Assembly (NCBI GenBank): GCA_023246145.1
Contig: JAHFIZ010000003.1
Location: 1 to 35,531 of the forward strand
Direction of reading: 5' to 3'
Source of the DNA: Candidatus Uhrbacteria bacterium
GTDB taxonomy: Bacteria > Patescibacteriota > Patescibacteriia > UBA9934
Length of the DNA stretch: 35,531 nucleotides
The notes beneath the pieces were generated by a model. That model ran no database searches, was not told where the DNA came from, and worked only from the letters and a program-made list of their open reading frames with translations. The translations under genes were made by a program, and so were the position numbers. This document shows, in pieces, positions 1 through 6,416 of this stretch. How positions within the stretch are numbered: position 1 is the first letter of the stretch; each line of letters begins with the position of its first letter.

Positions 1-1383
1 CGGCTTCACCGGGAAGAAAAGCGTTCCATTCAAACGCACATAGAAGCCGGACTGCATGCTCTCCTTGGTGTCAGTATTTTCAAAGTCAAATAGCACCACG
101 TCTCCCGGAGCTATGTCCGTCTGGCTGGCTTTAATGACCGGAGGCGGCGGGGGCGTAGTATCAATACGCACAGCGTGATGAGCAATCCTTGTCTGCAGGC
201 CATCCCTCGTCTCAAGAACATGAACATAGAAGAGACCATCCTCTTTGGCTAGAAAATTTGCATGGCTATCGGTGACCATAGGCTCACCGGATGGAACAAA
301 GTCAGGAATAGCATTAAAAGCGTACGCATACGCGTATCCGGGTTGCGCCAGCCAGAATGCTGAAACATTTTTTTTGTTATACCAGCGTTCGCTATTTGGG
401 TGAGTAAAGGAGTAAACATCAAGCACGCTCCCCGCCTGTTCGGACAATCTGGCTCCAGAAACCTGATAGTTTCCGCCCGTCTTGCTCCGCAGCACATTTG
501 TTCCTAACCCGTCATTCGCAAGAACCTGAGTCTCCTCTTCAAAACTGAGTGCAAACTCCCCCTCAGAGAGCGGTCGCACCACAAGTTCTGCTACCGTACC
601 CCTCCCCTCTGTGAAGCCAGGATTCGGTACCGCGCAAGCCACGGTGACTCGCCCGCTCGCTTCATCATTTGTTTTCTCAATAATAAATCCATCGCCGCAG
701 AGTGAATTCCCTGTCAGGATATCTTCTACTTTTACCTTGCTCGGGTCATAATTCACAACGACCTTTACGGCATTAACCGCCTCCCCTCCCGTAAGAAGAG
801 CTATTGCTACAGTCTGTTCATCATTTATCTTAAACACACCAGACTCAGGATCCATGGTTATTGTAGAGTTATAAAGCGCATAGGAAGGCTCCTCAAGCTC
901 AAGAGAGAGACGAATAATGGCAAAATAGAGCGTGAAAAAAGTGAGAAAAAAGAGCGTCAGCGCGAGCGTTGTTACGTAATACATTTCATGCCGCCCGTGT
1001 TTTGACCGTATCTGCTTGGCGCCGCGTAGTAGGGTGCTTAATACAAGGAAGATGCAGGTTGCAAAAATCGCCACCACCGTGGCTGCCGCAATAGGTTGAA
1101 AAGGAATAAAGAGTAGCGCCGAACCTATATCATTACCCTCAATGTCCCGAAACGGGATAGCGCGGACAATGTAATACTTTTCCTCAAGGATAATTGCCCT
1201 CTGAAAGGAGCCGTCATCCATCGCAGGTTCGTCTGGCGGAGAAAAAGAGATGGAAAGAAGCCGATTGACTTCTTCAGAATCAAAACTAGATCCTACGATT
1301 CCCGCACCGTCCGTATAAAAAGCAATCTCACCACCGGGACCTAAATGGGACTCTCGCCAATTTTTGGCGTAATCGTTATTCAA
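1..1383 (-). CDS. C-terminal part of a Cache/cohesin-like membrane surface protein (runs off the window edge; frameshifted from 1380-1940)
   Basis: The minus-strand frame whose codons fall on multiples of three is open from 1383 to base 1, about 461 codons with no stop, and continues beyond the window. In order it encodes the rest of an extracytoplasmic sensor-like region (starting LNNDYAKNW), two hydrophobic segments (IAAATVVAIFATCIFLVLS and YYVTTLALTLFFLTFFTLYF), and a cohesin-type domain (VNAVKVVVNYDPSKVKVEDI through a FALSFEEE stretch). It ends with an Ig-like module containing THPNSERWYN, DGLFYVHV and IDTTPPPPP, a pattern common in CPR surface proteins. The frame has no convincing start of its own, and it joins the 1380-1940 frame if one T is added to the T run at 1382-1385. 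I infer one envelope protein with an outward-facing cohesin/Ig tail. Its function is unknown. Confidence 0.75.
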   Translation of the reverse strand, partial: MNNDYAKNWRESHLGPGGEIAFYTDGAGIVGSSFDSEEVNRLLSISFSPPDEPAMDDGSFQRAIILEEKYYIVRAIPFRDIEGNDIGSALLFIPFQPIAAATVVAIFATCIFLVLSTLLRGAKQIRSKHGRHEMYYVTTLALTLFFLTFFTLYFAIIRLSLELEEPSYALYNSTITMDPESGVFKINDEQTVAIALLTGGEAVNAVKVVVNYDPSKVKVEDILTGNSLCGDGFIIEKTNDEASGRVTVACAVPNPGFTEGRGTVAELVVRPLSEGEFALSFEEETQVLANDGLGTNVLRSKTGGNYQVSGARLSEQAGSVLDVYSFTHPNSERWYNKKNVSAFWLAQPGYAYAYAFNAIPDFVPSGEPMVTDSHANFLAKEDGLFYVHVLETRDGLQTRIAHHAVRIDTTPPPPPVIKASQTDIAPGDVVLFDFENTDTKESMQSGFYVRLNGTLFFPVKP

Positions 1384-1940
1384 AAGATCGTTCGGATAAC
1401 TGATCCAATATACTCCGTGTCCCGATAGAGAGGAGCACCGGCCACAATGGAGAGCGTCACGTTTCCCACGCCACTTGAAAGTGTGGAGATTTCGTTCCCC
1501 GCGGCAAGATATCTACCCCAAAGTGTTGTAAGAAAAACATTATCCGCATTTTTCGTAGGAACGCGCGTGCGAGAAAGCACAAAACCCTCGCTATCGGTAA
1601 TCACAACGCCCTCTACGGAACGCCTGCGGGATTCCTTCGTACCCACCGCAAGAAGCCTGAAATCATCTCTGCTTTCTACGGCCGAAAGAATATCCGTATT
1701 TGCGGCGAGCTCCTGCGACTGCCGCAGCAGATACGCCTCCCGTTCTAAAATATCCTGCTCAGCCTGCGTAAACGCGCTGCTTGAAGCCCAACCGCCAAGC
1801 ACACGAACAATACGGTCAACATTAAAGGAAAGCACGCTCAAAACCACAACAACAACAAAAAAGAAGATCACGGTCCTGCCGTGTTCCCGTAATAAATCGC
1901 TCACGGAAAAAAATGGATGAACGGCGCGGCGTACCCTCAT
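1380..1940 (-). CDS. N-terminal part of the same Cache-like membrane protein, ending at an apparent frameshift
   Basis: From ATG 1940 this reads 186 residues: a short basic N-terminus (MRVRRAVHPFF), one strong membrane helix (TVIFFFVVVVVLSVLSF), a helical stalk (TQAEQDILEREAYLLRQSQEL), then an alpha/beta region (VEGVVITDSEGFVLSRTR; SIVAGAPLYRDTEYIGSVIRTIF) resembling the extracytoplasmic Cache domains of bacterial sensors. It stops at TGA 1380-1382, in the middle of a domain. The other frame continues in register with LNNDYAKNW. The start at 1940 is preferred over 1970 and 2060 because an extended -10 box lies at 1952-1957, which would leave a leader of only a few bases. Whether the break is an assembly error, a mutation or slippage cannot be settled here. 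Confidence 0.7.
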   Translation of the reverse strand: MRVRRAVHPFFSVSDLLREHGRTVIFFFVVVVVLSVLSFNVDRIVRVLGGWASSSAFTQAEQDILEREAYLLRQSQELAANTDILSAVESRDDFRLLAVGTKESRRRSVEGVVITDSEGFVLSRTRVPTKNADNVFLTTLWGRYLAAGNEISTLSSGVGNVTLSIVAGAPLYRDTEYIGSVIRTIF

Positions 1941-1951
1941 AAACTCGCTCA

Positions 1952-1960
1952 AGTATAGCA
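1952..1960 (-). promoter_or_regulatory. Extended -10 promoter of the Cache/cohesin-like gene
   Basis: The minus strand reads TGCTATACT, an extended -10 (TGn plus TATACT at 1957-1952), 11 bases before ATG 1940. There is no Shine-Dalgarno and no clear -35. The same TGCTATACT precedes the FG-GAP gene at 30843-30851. It implies a near-leaderless transcript. Confidence 0.55.
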
Positions 1961-1986
1961 GATATCTCATGGATCTTTTGGGGAGA

Positions 1987-1994
1987 TGTATACT
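1987..1994 (+). promoter_or_regulatory. -10 promoter element of the queuosine-precursor transporter gene
   Basis: TGTATACT lies 13 bases before ATG 2008 and contains TATACT at 1989-1994. It is back to back with the divergent promoter at 1952-1960, so the two start sites lie some 55 bases apart. No clear -35 is visible. Confidence 0.45.
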
Positions 1995-2007
1995 AGAGAA
2001 CACTCCT

Positions 2008-2673
2008 ATGAACACCATTCTCATTCTGGTAATTGCCATCATTGAAATCCTTTGCCTCATTGAACTCGTAACGTTAAAAAAGGAATGGCATTACGGGTTC
2101 ATCTCAGCCAACCTCTTCCTCGTAACACTTCTTGGTGCAAAAATTATCTCGTTCTCATCTTTTATTACGAACGCGGGAAATATTTTTTACGTCTCTGCCG
2201 TGATAGGTATGCTCCTCCTCATAGAGGCGCACGGGAAAAGATCCGCCTTTGAGAGCATTCTCGCCGCGGTTCTGAACGTAGGGCTCTCCATTATCATGAT
2301 CGGACTTGTGATCGGAATGAGAGGTCCGGGTTCGGATCGCGTCTTTGATCAGGCGCTCTACACCCTTTTTAGCCCAATGCCGCGCATTGCTTTTGCTAGC
2401 CTCTCTTCTTTTGTCTTTACGCAATCAATTGCAATTTATTTCTTTCACTGGCTCAAAGAGAAAAAGACCGCGTTCTTCTCCCGGCTTATCCTCGCGGTTC
2501 TGCTCAGTCAAATGCTTGATAGCCTCATTTTCTTCTCAGTCGCGTTTTCAGGAAAAATAACAAGTGACGCGCTGATTATTTCCGTGCTGCTCGGCCTCTG
2601 TCTCAAGGTAGGCTTTGCTATCATCGCAAGCCCATTTATCATTGTCCGCATGAACGCCGTGGCTAAAATATAA
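2008..2673 (+). CDS. Queuosine precursor transporter, YhhQ/VUT (DUF165) family
   Basis: A 221-residue polytopic membrane protein with about six to seven hydrophobic segments. Family hallmarks in the second half are PRIAFASLSSFVFTQ and SQMLDSLIFFSVAFSG, which match the R-ASL-SF-Q and SQ-LDS-IF motifs of the YhhQ family. Those proteins import queuosine precursors (preQ0/preQ1 in characterised members) across the inner membrane. The start at ATG 2008 is chosen over 1969 because a -10 box (1989-1994) lies between them and because MNTILILV begins the first membrane helix. The gene stands alone and is convergent with aspS across a shared terminator. An importer would fit a reduced organism that salvages the tRNA modification precursor; no queuosine enzyme is in this window. 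The substrate assignment is by family only. Confidence 0.8.
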   Translation: MNTILILVIAIIEILCLIELVTLKKEWHYGFISANLFLVTLLGAKIISFSSFITNAGNIFYVSAVIGMLLLIEAHGKRSAFESILAAVLNVGLSIIMIGLVIGMRGPGSDRVFDQALYTLFSPMPRIAFASLSSFVFTQSIAIYFFHWLKEKKTAFFSRLILAVLLSQMLDSLIFFSVAFSGKITSDALIISVLLGLCLKVGFAIIASPFIIVRMNAVAKI

Positions 2674-2704
2674 AAACTTCCGGACAAGGGTGTCCGGAAG
2701 TTTT
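2673..2704. terminator. Bidirectional intrinsic terminator between the transporter gene and aspS
   Basis: A perfect 14-bp stem (2673-2686 with 2691-2704, core CTTCCGGACA/TGTCCGGAAG) has a 4-base AGGG loop. It is flanked by A's on one side and T's on the other, so it can terminate both convergent transcripts. The transporter's TAA (2671-2673) runs into it. Confidence 0.9.
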
Positions 2705-2708
2705 ATTA

Positions 2709-4109
2709 TTAGACTGACGTAATGTTCGCTTCCTTCAGCGCCTTCTCTGGCAGTGGAGAAGGAGCACCCATCATGTGATCCCTTGCCGCGCCGTCCTTAG
2801 GGAAGGCCATAACTTCTCGAATGTTTGCTTCTCCACGGAAGAGGGCCATGACGCGGTCCACACCAAGCGCTATTCCGCCGTGCGGTGGCGCCCCAAACTC
2901 AAAGGCCTGCATCATGTGGCCAAACTGCTCGTCGATAGTACTCGCTTCAAAGCCCATAATCTCAAACACTTTTCTAAGAGCCTGCGGTTCATGGTTACGG
3001 ATAGATCCTCCGCCGATCTCGAACCCGTTCAACACAATATCGTACTGGCTCGTGATGATGCTGCCAATATCTTCTTTGTTCATGAGCCTCTCTTTCCATT
3101 CAGGGAGTGCGGCGGAGAATGGGTTATGCGTAAACGTCCAACCACCGTCCTCCGTCTTTTCAAAGAATGGGAAATCAATCACCCAACAGAAGGCGAAGAG
3201 ATTTGGATCATTCTTATCTTCACGAATATCCGGACGATCAGTGCCATATTTCTCCACGGCTTCCTTGTACGTCATTCGCGGGAATGGGAGCGCCTGAATC
3301 CTGGCTTCCGGTTTGTGGGTTTTCACGAGTTCGATCAATAAGTTCTCGATCAAGCTCATGACATCCTCACGCTCTACAAAGCTCATCTCAAGGTCGAGCT
3401 GCGTAAACTCGGGCTGACGGTCACCGCGCTGATCTTCATCACGGAAACATTTTGCCAATTGGTAATATCGTTCTACACCAGACACCATGAGCAGCTGTTT
3501 AAACTGCTGGGGAGATTGTGGAAGCACGTAGAAATTTCCAGCATGCAAACGGGAAGGCACAATAAATTCTCGTGCGCCTTCGGGAGTACCTTTAGTAAGC
3601 ACCGGCGTTTCCACTTCTATGAATCCATTTTCACCCAAATACTTTCTCATGTGCTGGAACATGGCGTGACGTGAGCGAAGGTTGGCCTGCATGCGCTCGC
3701 TTCTGAGATCAAGGTAGCGATACGTCAATCGGGTTTCCTCGTTAACCGGCCGAGTATCTTTATCAATCTCAAACGGCGGCGTCTTGGCTTCGTTTAATAC
3801 CTTAACCGATTTCGCCAAGAGCTCGACTGTACCTGTCACCAGCTTGTCATTCACCTGCTTGGCTCCACGAGCCTGAACTACACCTTCAAATTCCACCACC
3901 CATTCCGGACGGATAGTGCCAGAAAGTTCTGCAAACTCTCCAAGCTCAGAAGGCACGGCCACAATCTGCAACAGACCATCTTTGTCCCGAAGGTCAAAAA
4001 AGGCCACCTTTCCCATATCCCGACGGGCATGAATCCAGCCAGCCACCTTCACCGTCTCCCCCACCTTTTGAACCGTTTGTGACGTAAATAAACGCTCCAT
4101 ATCGTGCAT
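2709..4109 (-). CDS. aspS: Aspartate--tRNA ligase, bacterial type without the GAD insertion domain
   Basis: Class II synthetase that charges tRNA-Asp. The 466 residues show the N-terminal anticodon-binding OB fold (about 1-105, with GWIHARRDMGKVAFFDLRD), motif 2 at 222-240 (FRDEDQRGDRQPEFTQ) and motif 3 near 413-424 (GIALGVDRVMAL). Bacterial AspRS is usually near 590 residues with a GAD domain between motifs 2 and 3. Here YGTDRPDIR (288-297) leads almost directly into CWVIDFPFFE (308-317), so that domain is absent. Residue M32 sits where some non-discriminating AspRS have a His, which weakly suggests a tRNA-Asp-specific enzyme. Two ATGs are possible (4109 and 4100). The gene is monocistronic and sits behind a promoter and a T-box-like attenuator at 4128-4254. 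Confidence 0.95.
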   Translation of the reverse strand: MHDMERLFTSQTVQKVGETVKVAGWIHARRDMGKVAFFDLRDKDGLLQIVAVPSELGEFAELSGTIRPEWVVEFEGVVQARGAKQVNDKLVTGTVELLAKSVKVLNEAKTPPFEIDKDTRPVNEETRLTYRYLDLRSERMQANLRSRHAMFQHMRKYLGENGFIEVETPVLTKGTPEGAREFIVPSRLHAGNFYVLPQSPQQFKQLLMVSGVERYYQLAKCFRDEDQRGDRQPEFTQLDLEMSFVEREDVMSLIENLLIELVKTHKPEARIQALPFPRMTYKEAVEKYGTDRPDIREDKNDPNLFAFCWVIDFPFFEKTEDGGWTFTHNPFSAALPEWKERLMNKEDIGSIITSQYDIVLNGFEIGGGSIRNHEPQALRKVFEIMGFEASTIDEQFGHMMQAFEFGAPPHGGIALGVDRVMALFRGEANIREVMAFPKDGAARDHMMGAPSPLPEKALKEANITSV

Positions 4110-4127
4110 TATCTGGTGCCCGTGAAT

Positions 4128-4171
4128 AAAAAATACCCTTAGAGAACAACCTATAGGTTATTCGTTAAGGG
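4128..4171 (-). terminator. Attenuator terminator of the aspS T-box
   Basis: The stem CCCUUA/UAAGGG encloses a second helix, GAAUAACC/GGUUGUUC, with a UAUA loop. It is followed by U-A then UUUUUU (4133-4128), just before the aspS start. Its 5' arm overlaps the antiterminator, so the two folds exclude each other. Confidence 0.85.
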
Positions 4172-4254
4172 CGAATTTCTCCGCGGTGCCACCTTAATTT
4201 AGACTTTTCTTTGATTTTCCTCAATCGCGGGTGTCAGACCGCGAGCAACTACCC
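4128..4254 (-). promoter_or_regulatory. Compact T-box riboswitch upstream of aspS (specifier GAC)
   Basis: Read on the minus strand. A short hairpin (CGCGG 4243-4239 with CCGCG 4230-4226) has an 8-base loop, UCUGACAC, containing GAC (4235-4233), the Asp codon. About 28 bases later comes a complete T-box antiterminator: UUAAGG (4197-4192), bulge UGGCACC (4191-4185), GCGGA (4184-4180), GAAA tetraloop, UUCGC (4175-4171), CCUUAA (4170-4165). In the bulge UGGC, the C matches the G discriminator of tRNA-Asp. The 3' arm is shared with a competing terminator: CCCUUA (4171-4166) with UAAGGG (4141-4136), an inner 8-bp helix with UAUA loop, then six U's (4133-4128). Uncharged tRNA-Asp should favour read-through into aspS. 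The usual long stem I, stem II and pseudoknot are missing, resembling ultrashort-stem-I T-boxes of actinobacterial ileS, but with a transcriptional output. Confidence 0.85.
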
Positions 4255-4258
4255 ACGC

Positions 4259-4286
4259 ACCATACCCCATAGAATAGGCCTGTCAA
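4259..4286 (-). promoter_or_regulatory. Promoter of aspS
   Basis: A sigma70-like promoter: TTGACA (4286-4281), 16-base spacer, TATGGT (4264-4259). The predicted start, near 4252-4254, leaves only about ten bases before the specifier hairpin, which supports the small size of the T-box leader. Confidence 0.8.
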
Positions 4287-4320
4287 GAAGGGGATAAGTC
4301 TTTTCATAGAGAAAAGATCA

Positions 4321-4352
4321 TGTTATGGTCGCTTAGTCGTTCCAACCAGGAG
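4321..4352 (+). promoter_or_regulatory. Extended -10 promoter and Shine-Dalgarno of the gene at 4358
   Basis: TGTTATGGT (4321-4329) is an extended -10, and AGGAG (4348-4352) lies five bases before the GTG at 4358 and decides that start. The promoter is divergent from that of aspS. Confidence 0.6.
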
Positions 4353-4357
4353 TACAC

Positions 4358-4714
4358 GTGACACTGATCAGTTCTGCCCACACCGAACCCCCAGCGCCTC
4401 CCCGCGTGAACTTCACGATCGAGATTCGGCGTCCGGAAGACCGGAAGCCACTCGAAGAGGCGAAGAACATTCTTTCCGCGGCGCTCCGTTACGTGAACGG
4501 GAACGCCAGTGATGAAAACTGGAGGGCCTTCCTCCGGTGTACGAATGCCGGCATCATTCCCGCTGGGATGACGGACGGAAAGCGAGCAAAACGATTGAAC
4601 ACCTCCCAGGAGGCGTTCGATCAGATCCTCGAAGGACGCGGCGGTAGTCGCGCCACCGAGCTCGCAAACCACCTCCTCATCCTGCTCGGCATCAAACCGA
4701 GCGCCCCCTCCTAG
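4358..4714 (+). CDS. Hypothetical protein (118 aa), GC-rich codon use
   Basis: I do not recognise this protein. It starts at GTG 4358 behind a good Shine-Dalgarno and is closed by a strong terminator, so it is very likely a real single-gene unit. The sequence has a Pro-rich start (TEPPAPPRVNF), a charged stretch (IEIRRPEDRKPLEEAKN) and predicted helices (ILSAALRYVNG; ATELANHLLILLGIK). There is no signal peptide, membrane segment or cysteine cluster, so a small cytoplasmic protein is likely. Codons are markedly richer in G/C at third positions than in the neighbours. In this and in its strong Shine-Dalgarno it resembles only the gene at 25950-27188. Possibly a lineage-specific or acquired gene. 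Confidence 0.7.
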   Translation: MTLISSAHTEPPAPPRVNFTIEIRRPEDRKPLEEAKNILSAALRYVNGNASDENWRAFLRCTNAGIIPAGMTDGKRAKRLNTSQEAFDQILEGRGGSRATELANHLLILLGIKPSAPS

Positions 4715-4745
4715 CGCCTTCTCTCATGCTGGCGCTCCACCGCCT

Positions 4746-4786
4746 ACGCCGTCCCTGCTCCCCGCATGGACGGCGTCGCTCTTTTT
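4746..4786 (+). terminator. Intrinsic terminator of the gene at 4358
   Basis: A 9-bp stem, ACGCCGTCC (4746-4754) with GGACGGCGT (4768-4776), is followed by CGCTC and T's at 4782-4786. The T run overlaps the recO stop codon on the other strand. Confidence 0.85.
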
Positions 4787-5579
4787 AAGAAATAGCTCTG
4801 GGTTCCATGGCCGGAATGAGATGCCAGTACGGAGATTCGGTATATCCCGGCACGTGCGTACGCATGAGGTCATGCACGCAGGAAGCAAACGCTCCCACAT
4901 GATCGGCCTTGAGTGCCGGGCGCAAAAGATCCGTATATGCAGCGTCACGCGCAAATCTGAGAAGCATGACAATTTCTTCTTCTATAGCGCGGGAGGCAAA
5001 CCAATCTTGCGGAAATTTTAAAACACAATTGGTACAAACCAACCCGCCACGGCCGTCATGCCAGCGGAAAGAAAGAGGGACAATATCGTCTTTGCAGGAG
5101 AGGCAGGAAGTCAGTTCCAAATCGTAACCAAGCAGACGAAGTAATCGCAAAAGGAATCCGCCGAGCAAAAGAGTGTTTCGGGTGAGAGGAAGCGAAGGAA
5201 CGGCGTCAAGAAATCGAAGGAGTCCTAAAAATTCTTCGTAGAGATCTAAATCTTCAAAATCAGGTTTAACGGTCTTATCCAGTAACGCTCCGGCGGCAGA
5301 AGCGAGCAGGCGATGTTCAAGTGAATTGGCTAACCCGGAAAATGCCTCTCTCCGCTCCACACCTATCACCGTCATCTGGCGCGCGCCGCGGATAATCTCC
5401 AGATCCACTATGGCGTACAGGGAAAGATGCGCGGAAAGTTTTGCTTTGCCTTTCCGGGCCCCGCGGCCAATAAACTCAATTTTCCCGTGCCTAGGGGTTA
5501 AAGCGCGGTAACGCGTATCCGCTTCTCTGTGCGGTTCCGCCGTTAAAATAATTGCTTCAGTTTTGAGTGCCGACCACAT
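4785..5579 (-). CDS. recO: DNA repair protein RecO
   Basis: RecO helps load RecA onto SSB-coated single-stranded DNA in the RecFOR pathway. The 264 residues start with the family's OB-fold opening (MWSALKTEAIILTAEPHREADTRY), followed by GKIEFIGRGARKGKAKLSAHL and the helical C-terminal half. A Cys4 zinc site is visible at C159-x2-C162 and C182-x2-C185 (SCLSCKDD; LVCTNCVLKF). ATG 5579 is preferred over 5597 and 5642 because it puts the OB fold at the N-terminus. It overlaps the end of ruvX by 23 bases, so the two are probably translationally coupled. It is the last gene of the adk-map-ruvX unit and is convergent with the gene at 4358. Confidence 0.88.
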   Translation of the reverse strand: MWSALKTEAIILTAEPHREADTRYRALTPRHGKIEFIGRGARKGKAKLSAHLSLYAIVDLEIIRGARQMTVIGVERREAFSGLANSLEHRLLASAAGALLDKTVKPDFEDLDLYEEFLGLLRFLDAVPSLPLTRNTLLLGGFLLRLLRLLGYDLELTSCLSCKDDIVPLSFRWHDGRGGLVCTNCVLKFPQDWFASRAIEEEIVMLLRFARDAAYTDLLRPALKADHVGAFASCVHDLMRTHVPGYTESPYWHLIPAMEPRAIS

Positions 5580-5976
5580 AATTTGTTGCCCCTTCATCAA
5601 AAAATGCTTGGAGAATGAGCATGGCAGCAATCGCGTCCTCACCTGCGGTTCCGCCGTATTCAGAGCGGATTCTGCGTGCTTCCGTGGAAGAAAACTGCTC
5701 GTCCACTACAGAGACTAAGAGGCCGCTCGCCTCCCCCAGGGCCTTCACAAACGCTACCACACGCAACAGCTGATCTTCATTCTGACTGGCGTTCGTAGGA
5801 ATAGGCAGGCCCACCACAAAAGCTTCTATTCCTTCGCTTTTCACTATTTCTAAAACACGCGGGATGGTTTCCTTACCACCAGCAATCACGTCAAAAGGAA
5901 CCGCCACGGCTGCCGTGCTGTCCCCTACTGCAAGACCGGTCTTCCTCATGCCGTAATCAATGCCGAGATACTTCAC
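5557..5976 (-). CDS. ruvX: Putative pre-16S rRNA nuclease, YqgF/RuvX family
   Basis: A 139-residue RNase H-fold protein of the YqgF family, which matures the 5' end of 16S rRNA and was once annotated as a Holliday junction resolvase. Expected motifs are all present: GIDYG with Asp7, VVGLPIPTNASQNED, VSVVDEQFSSTEAR, and the C-terminal EDAIAAMLILQAF with the third acidic residue. It starts with GTG, which overlaps the TGA of the preceding gene (GTGA, 5973-5976), a sign of tight coupling. It ends in TGA, showing that TGA is a stop in this genome. It sits between a small membrane protein gene and recO in the same transcription unit. Confidence 0.92.
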   Translation of the reverse strand: MKYLGIDYGMRKTGLAVGDSTAAVAVPFDVIAGGKETIPRVLEIVKSEGIEAFVVGLPIPTNASQNEDQLLRVVAFVKALGEASGLLVSVVDEQFSSTEARRIRSEYGGTAGEDAIAAMLILQAFFDEGATNYVVGTQN

Positions 5977-6416
5977 AGAGGAAGAGAGAAGCCCCGCTTA
6001 ATGACTGCACCGTTGGACATGACCGGTAAATCTACGCCCGCTTCATACACACCATCGCCGTCATCGGCAAACAAAAGTGCAAAATAATCGTTTTCAGCAG
6101 AAAGCGTTGTGGGTATTTGGTAATCAATATACGTTCCTGCCTTCAAATACGGAGAAGAAGAAATGATCGGGCCAGGAGCTTCGCCTATAGCCTGATGAAT
6201 AACAACAAACCCAGGCTTCACAAGGGTGGCGCTTACTTTTACAAAATCTTTCTGATCTTTGGCTGGCGCAATCACCACTAAGTCACTCCCTGTGACTTCA
6301 ACGGGTTTGTACGTAATCTCCGGAGCCTGAGGAGCAAAGGCAAAAAACGCTCCTACGAGGAGAATAATGAAAACCACCACGCCTATTCCCAACCAATCTT
6401 CTTTTTTAAGCAGCAT
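5973..6416 (-). CDS. Membrane-anchored extracytoplasmic protein, DUF7282-like
   Basis: 147 residues. One N-terminal membrane helix (WLGIGVVVFIILLVGAFFAF, about 8-28) follows a short basic start, so the rest should face outside. The exposed part reads like a compact beta-sandwich: VKPGFVVIHQAIGEAPGPIISSSPYLKAGTY, then FALLFADDGDGVYEAGVDLPV. The pattern 'pG-VVIH ... G-IIG-S-yL-aG ... D-G-G-yE-G-D-PV' resembles the DUF7282 domain known mainly from archaeal surface proteins. That link is from pattern memory. The function is unknown. The acidic DDGDG could bind a metal (inference). It overlaps the gene upstream by 11 bases and ruvX by 4. Confidence 0.75.
   Translation of the reverse strand: MLLKKEDWLGIGVVVFIILLVGAFFAFAPQAPEITYKPVEVTGSDLVVIAPAKDQKDFVKVSATLVKPGFVVIHQAIGEAPGPIISSSPYLKAGTYIDYQIPTTLSAENDYFALLFADDGDGVYEAGVDLPVMSNGAVIKRGFSLPL

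Noticed and set aside
249-497. 82-codon minus-strand frame near the window start
   Set aside because: It lies inside the long cohesin-like reading frame (1-1383) in a different frame.
1380-1390. Programmed -1 ribosomal frameshift at the T run
   Set aside because: The site ATC TTT TGA is not a good slippery heptamer, and no stimulatory stem was evident. A sequencing or real one-base deletion is simpler, so I report only an apparent frameshift.
4304-4672. 122-codon minus-strand frame opposite the 4358 gene
   Set aside because: The plus-strand gene has promoter, Shine-Dalgarno and terminator; this frame has none and would cross the aspS promoter region.
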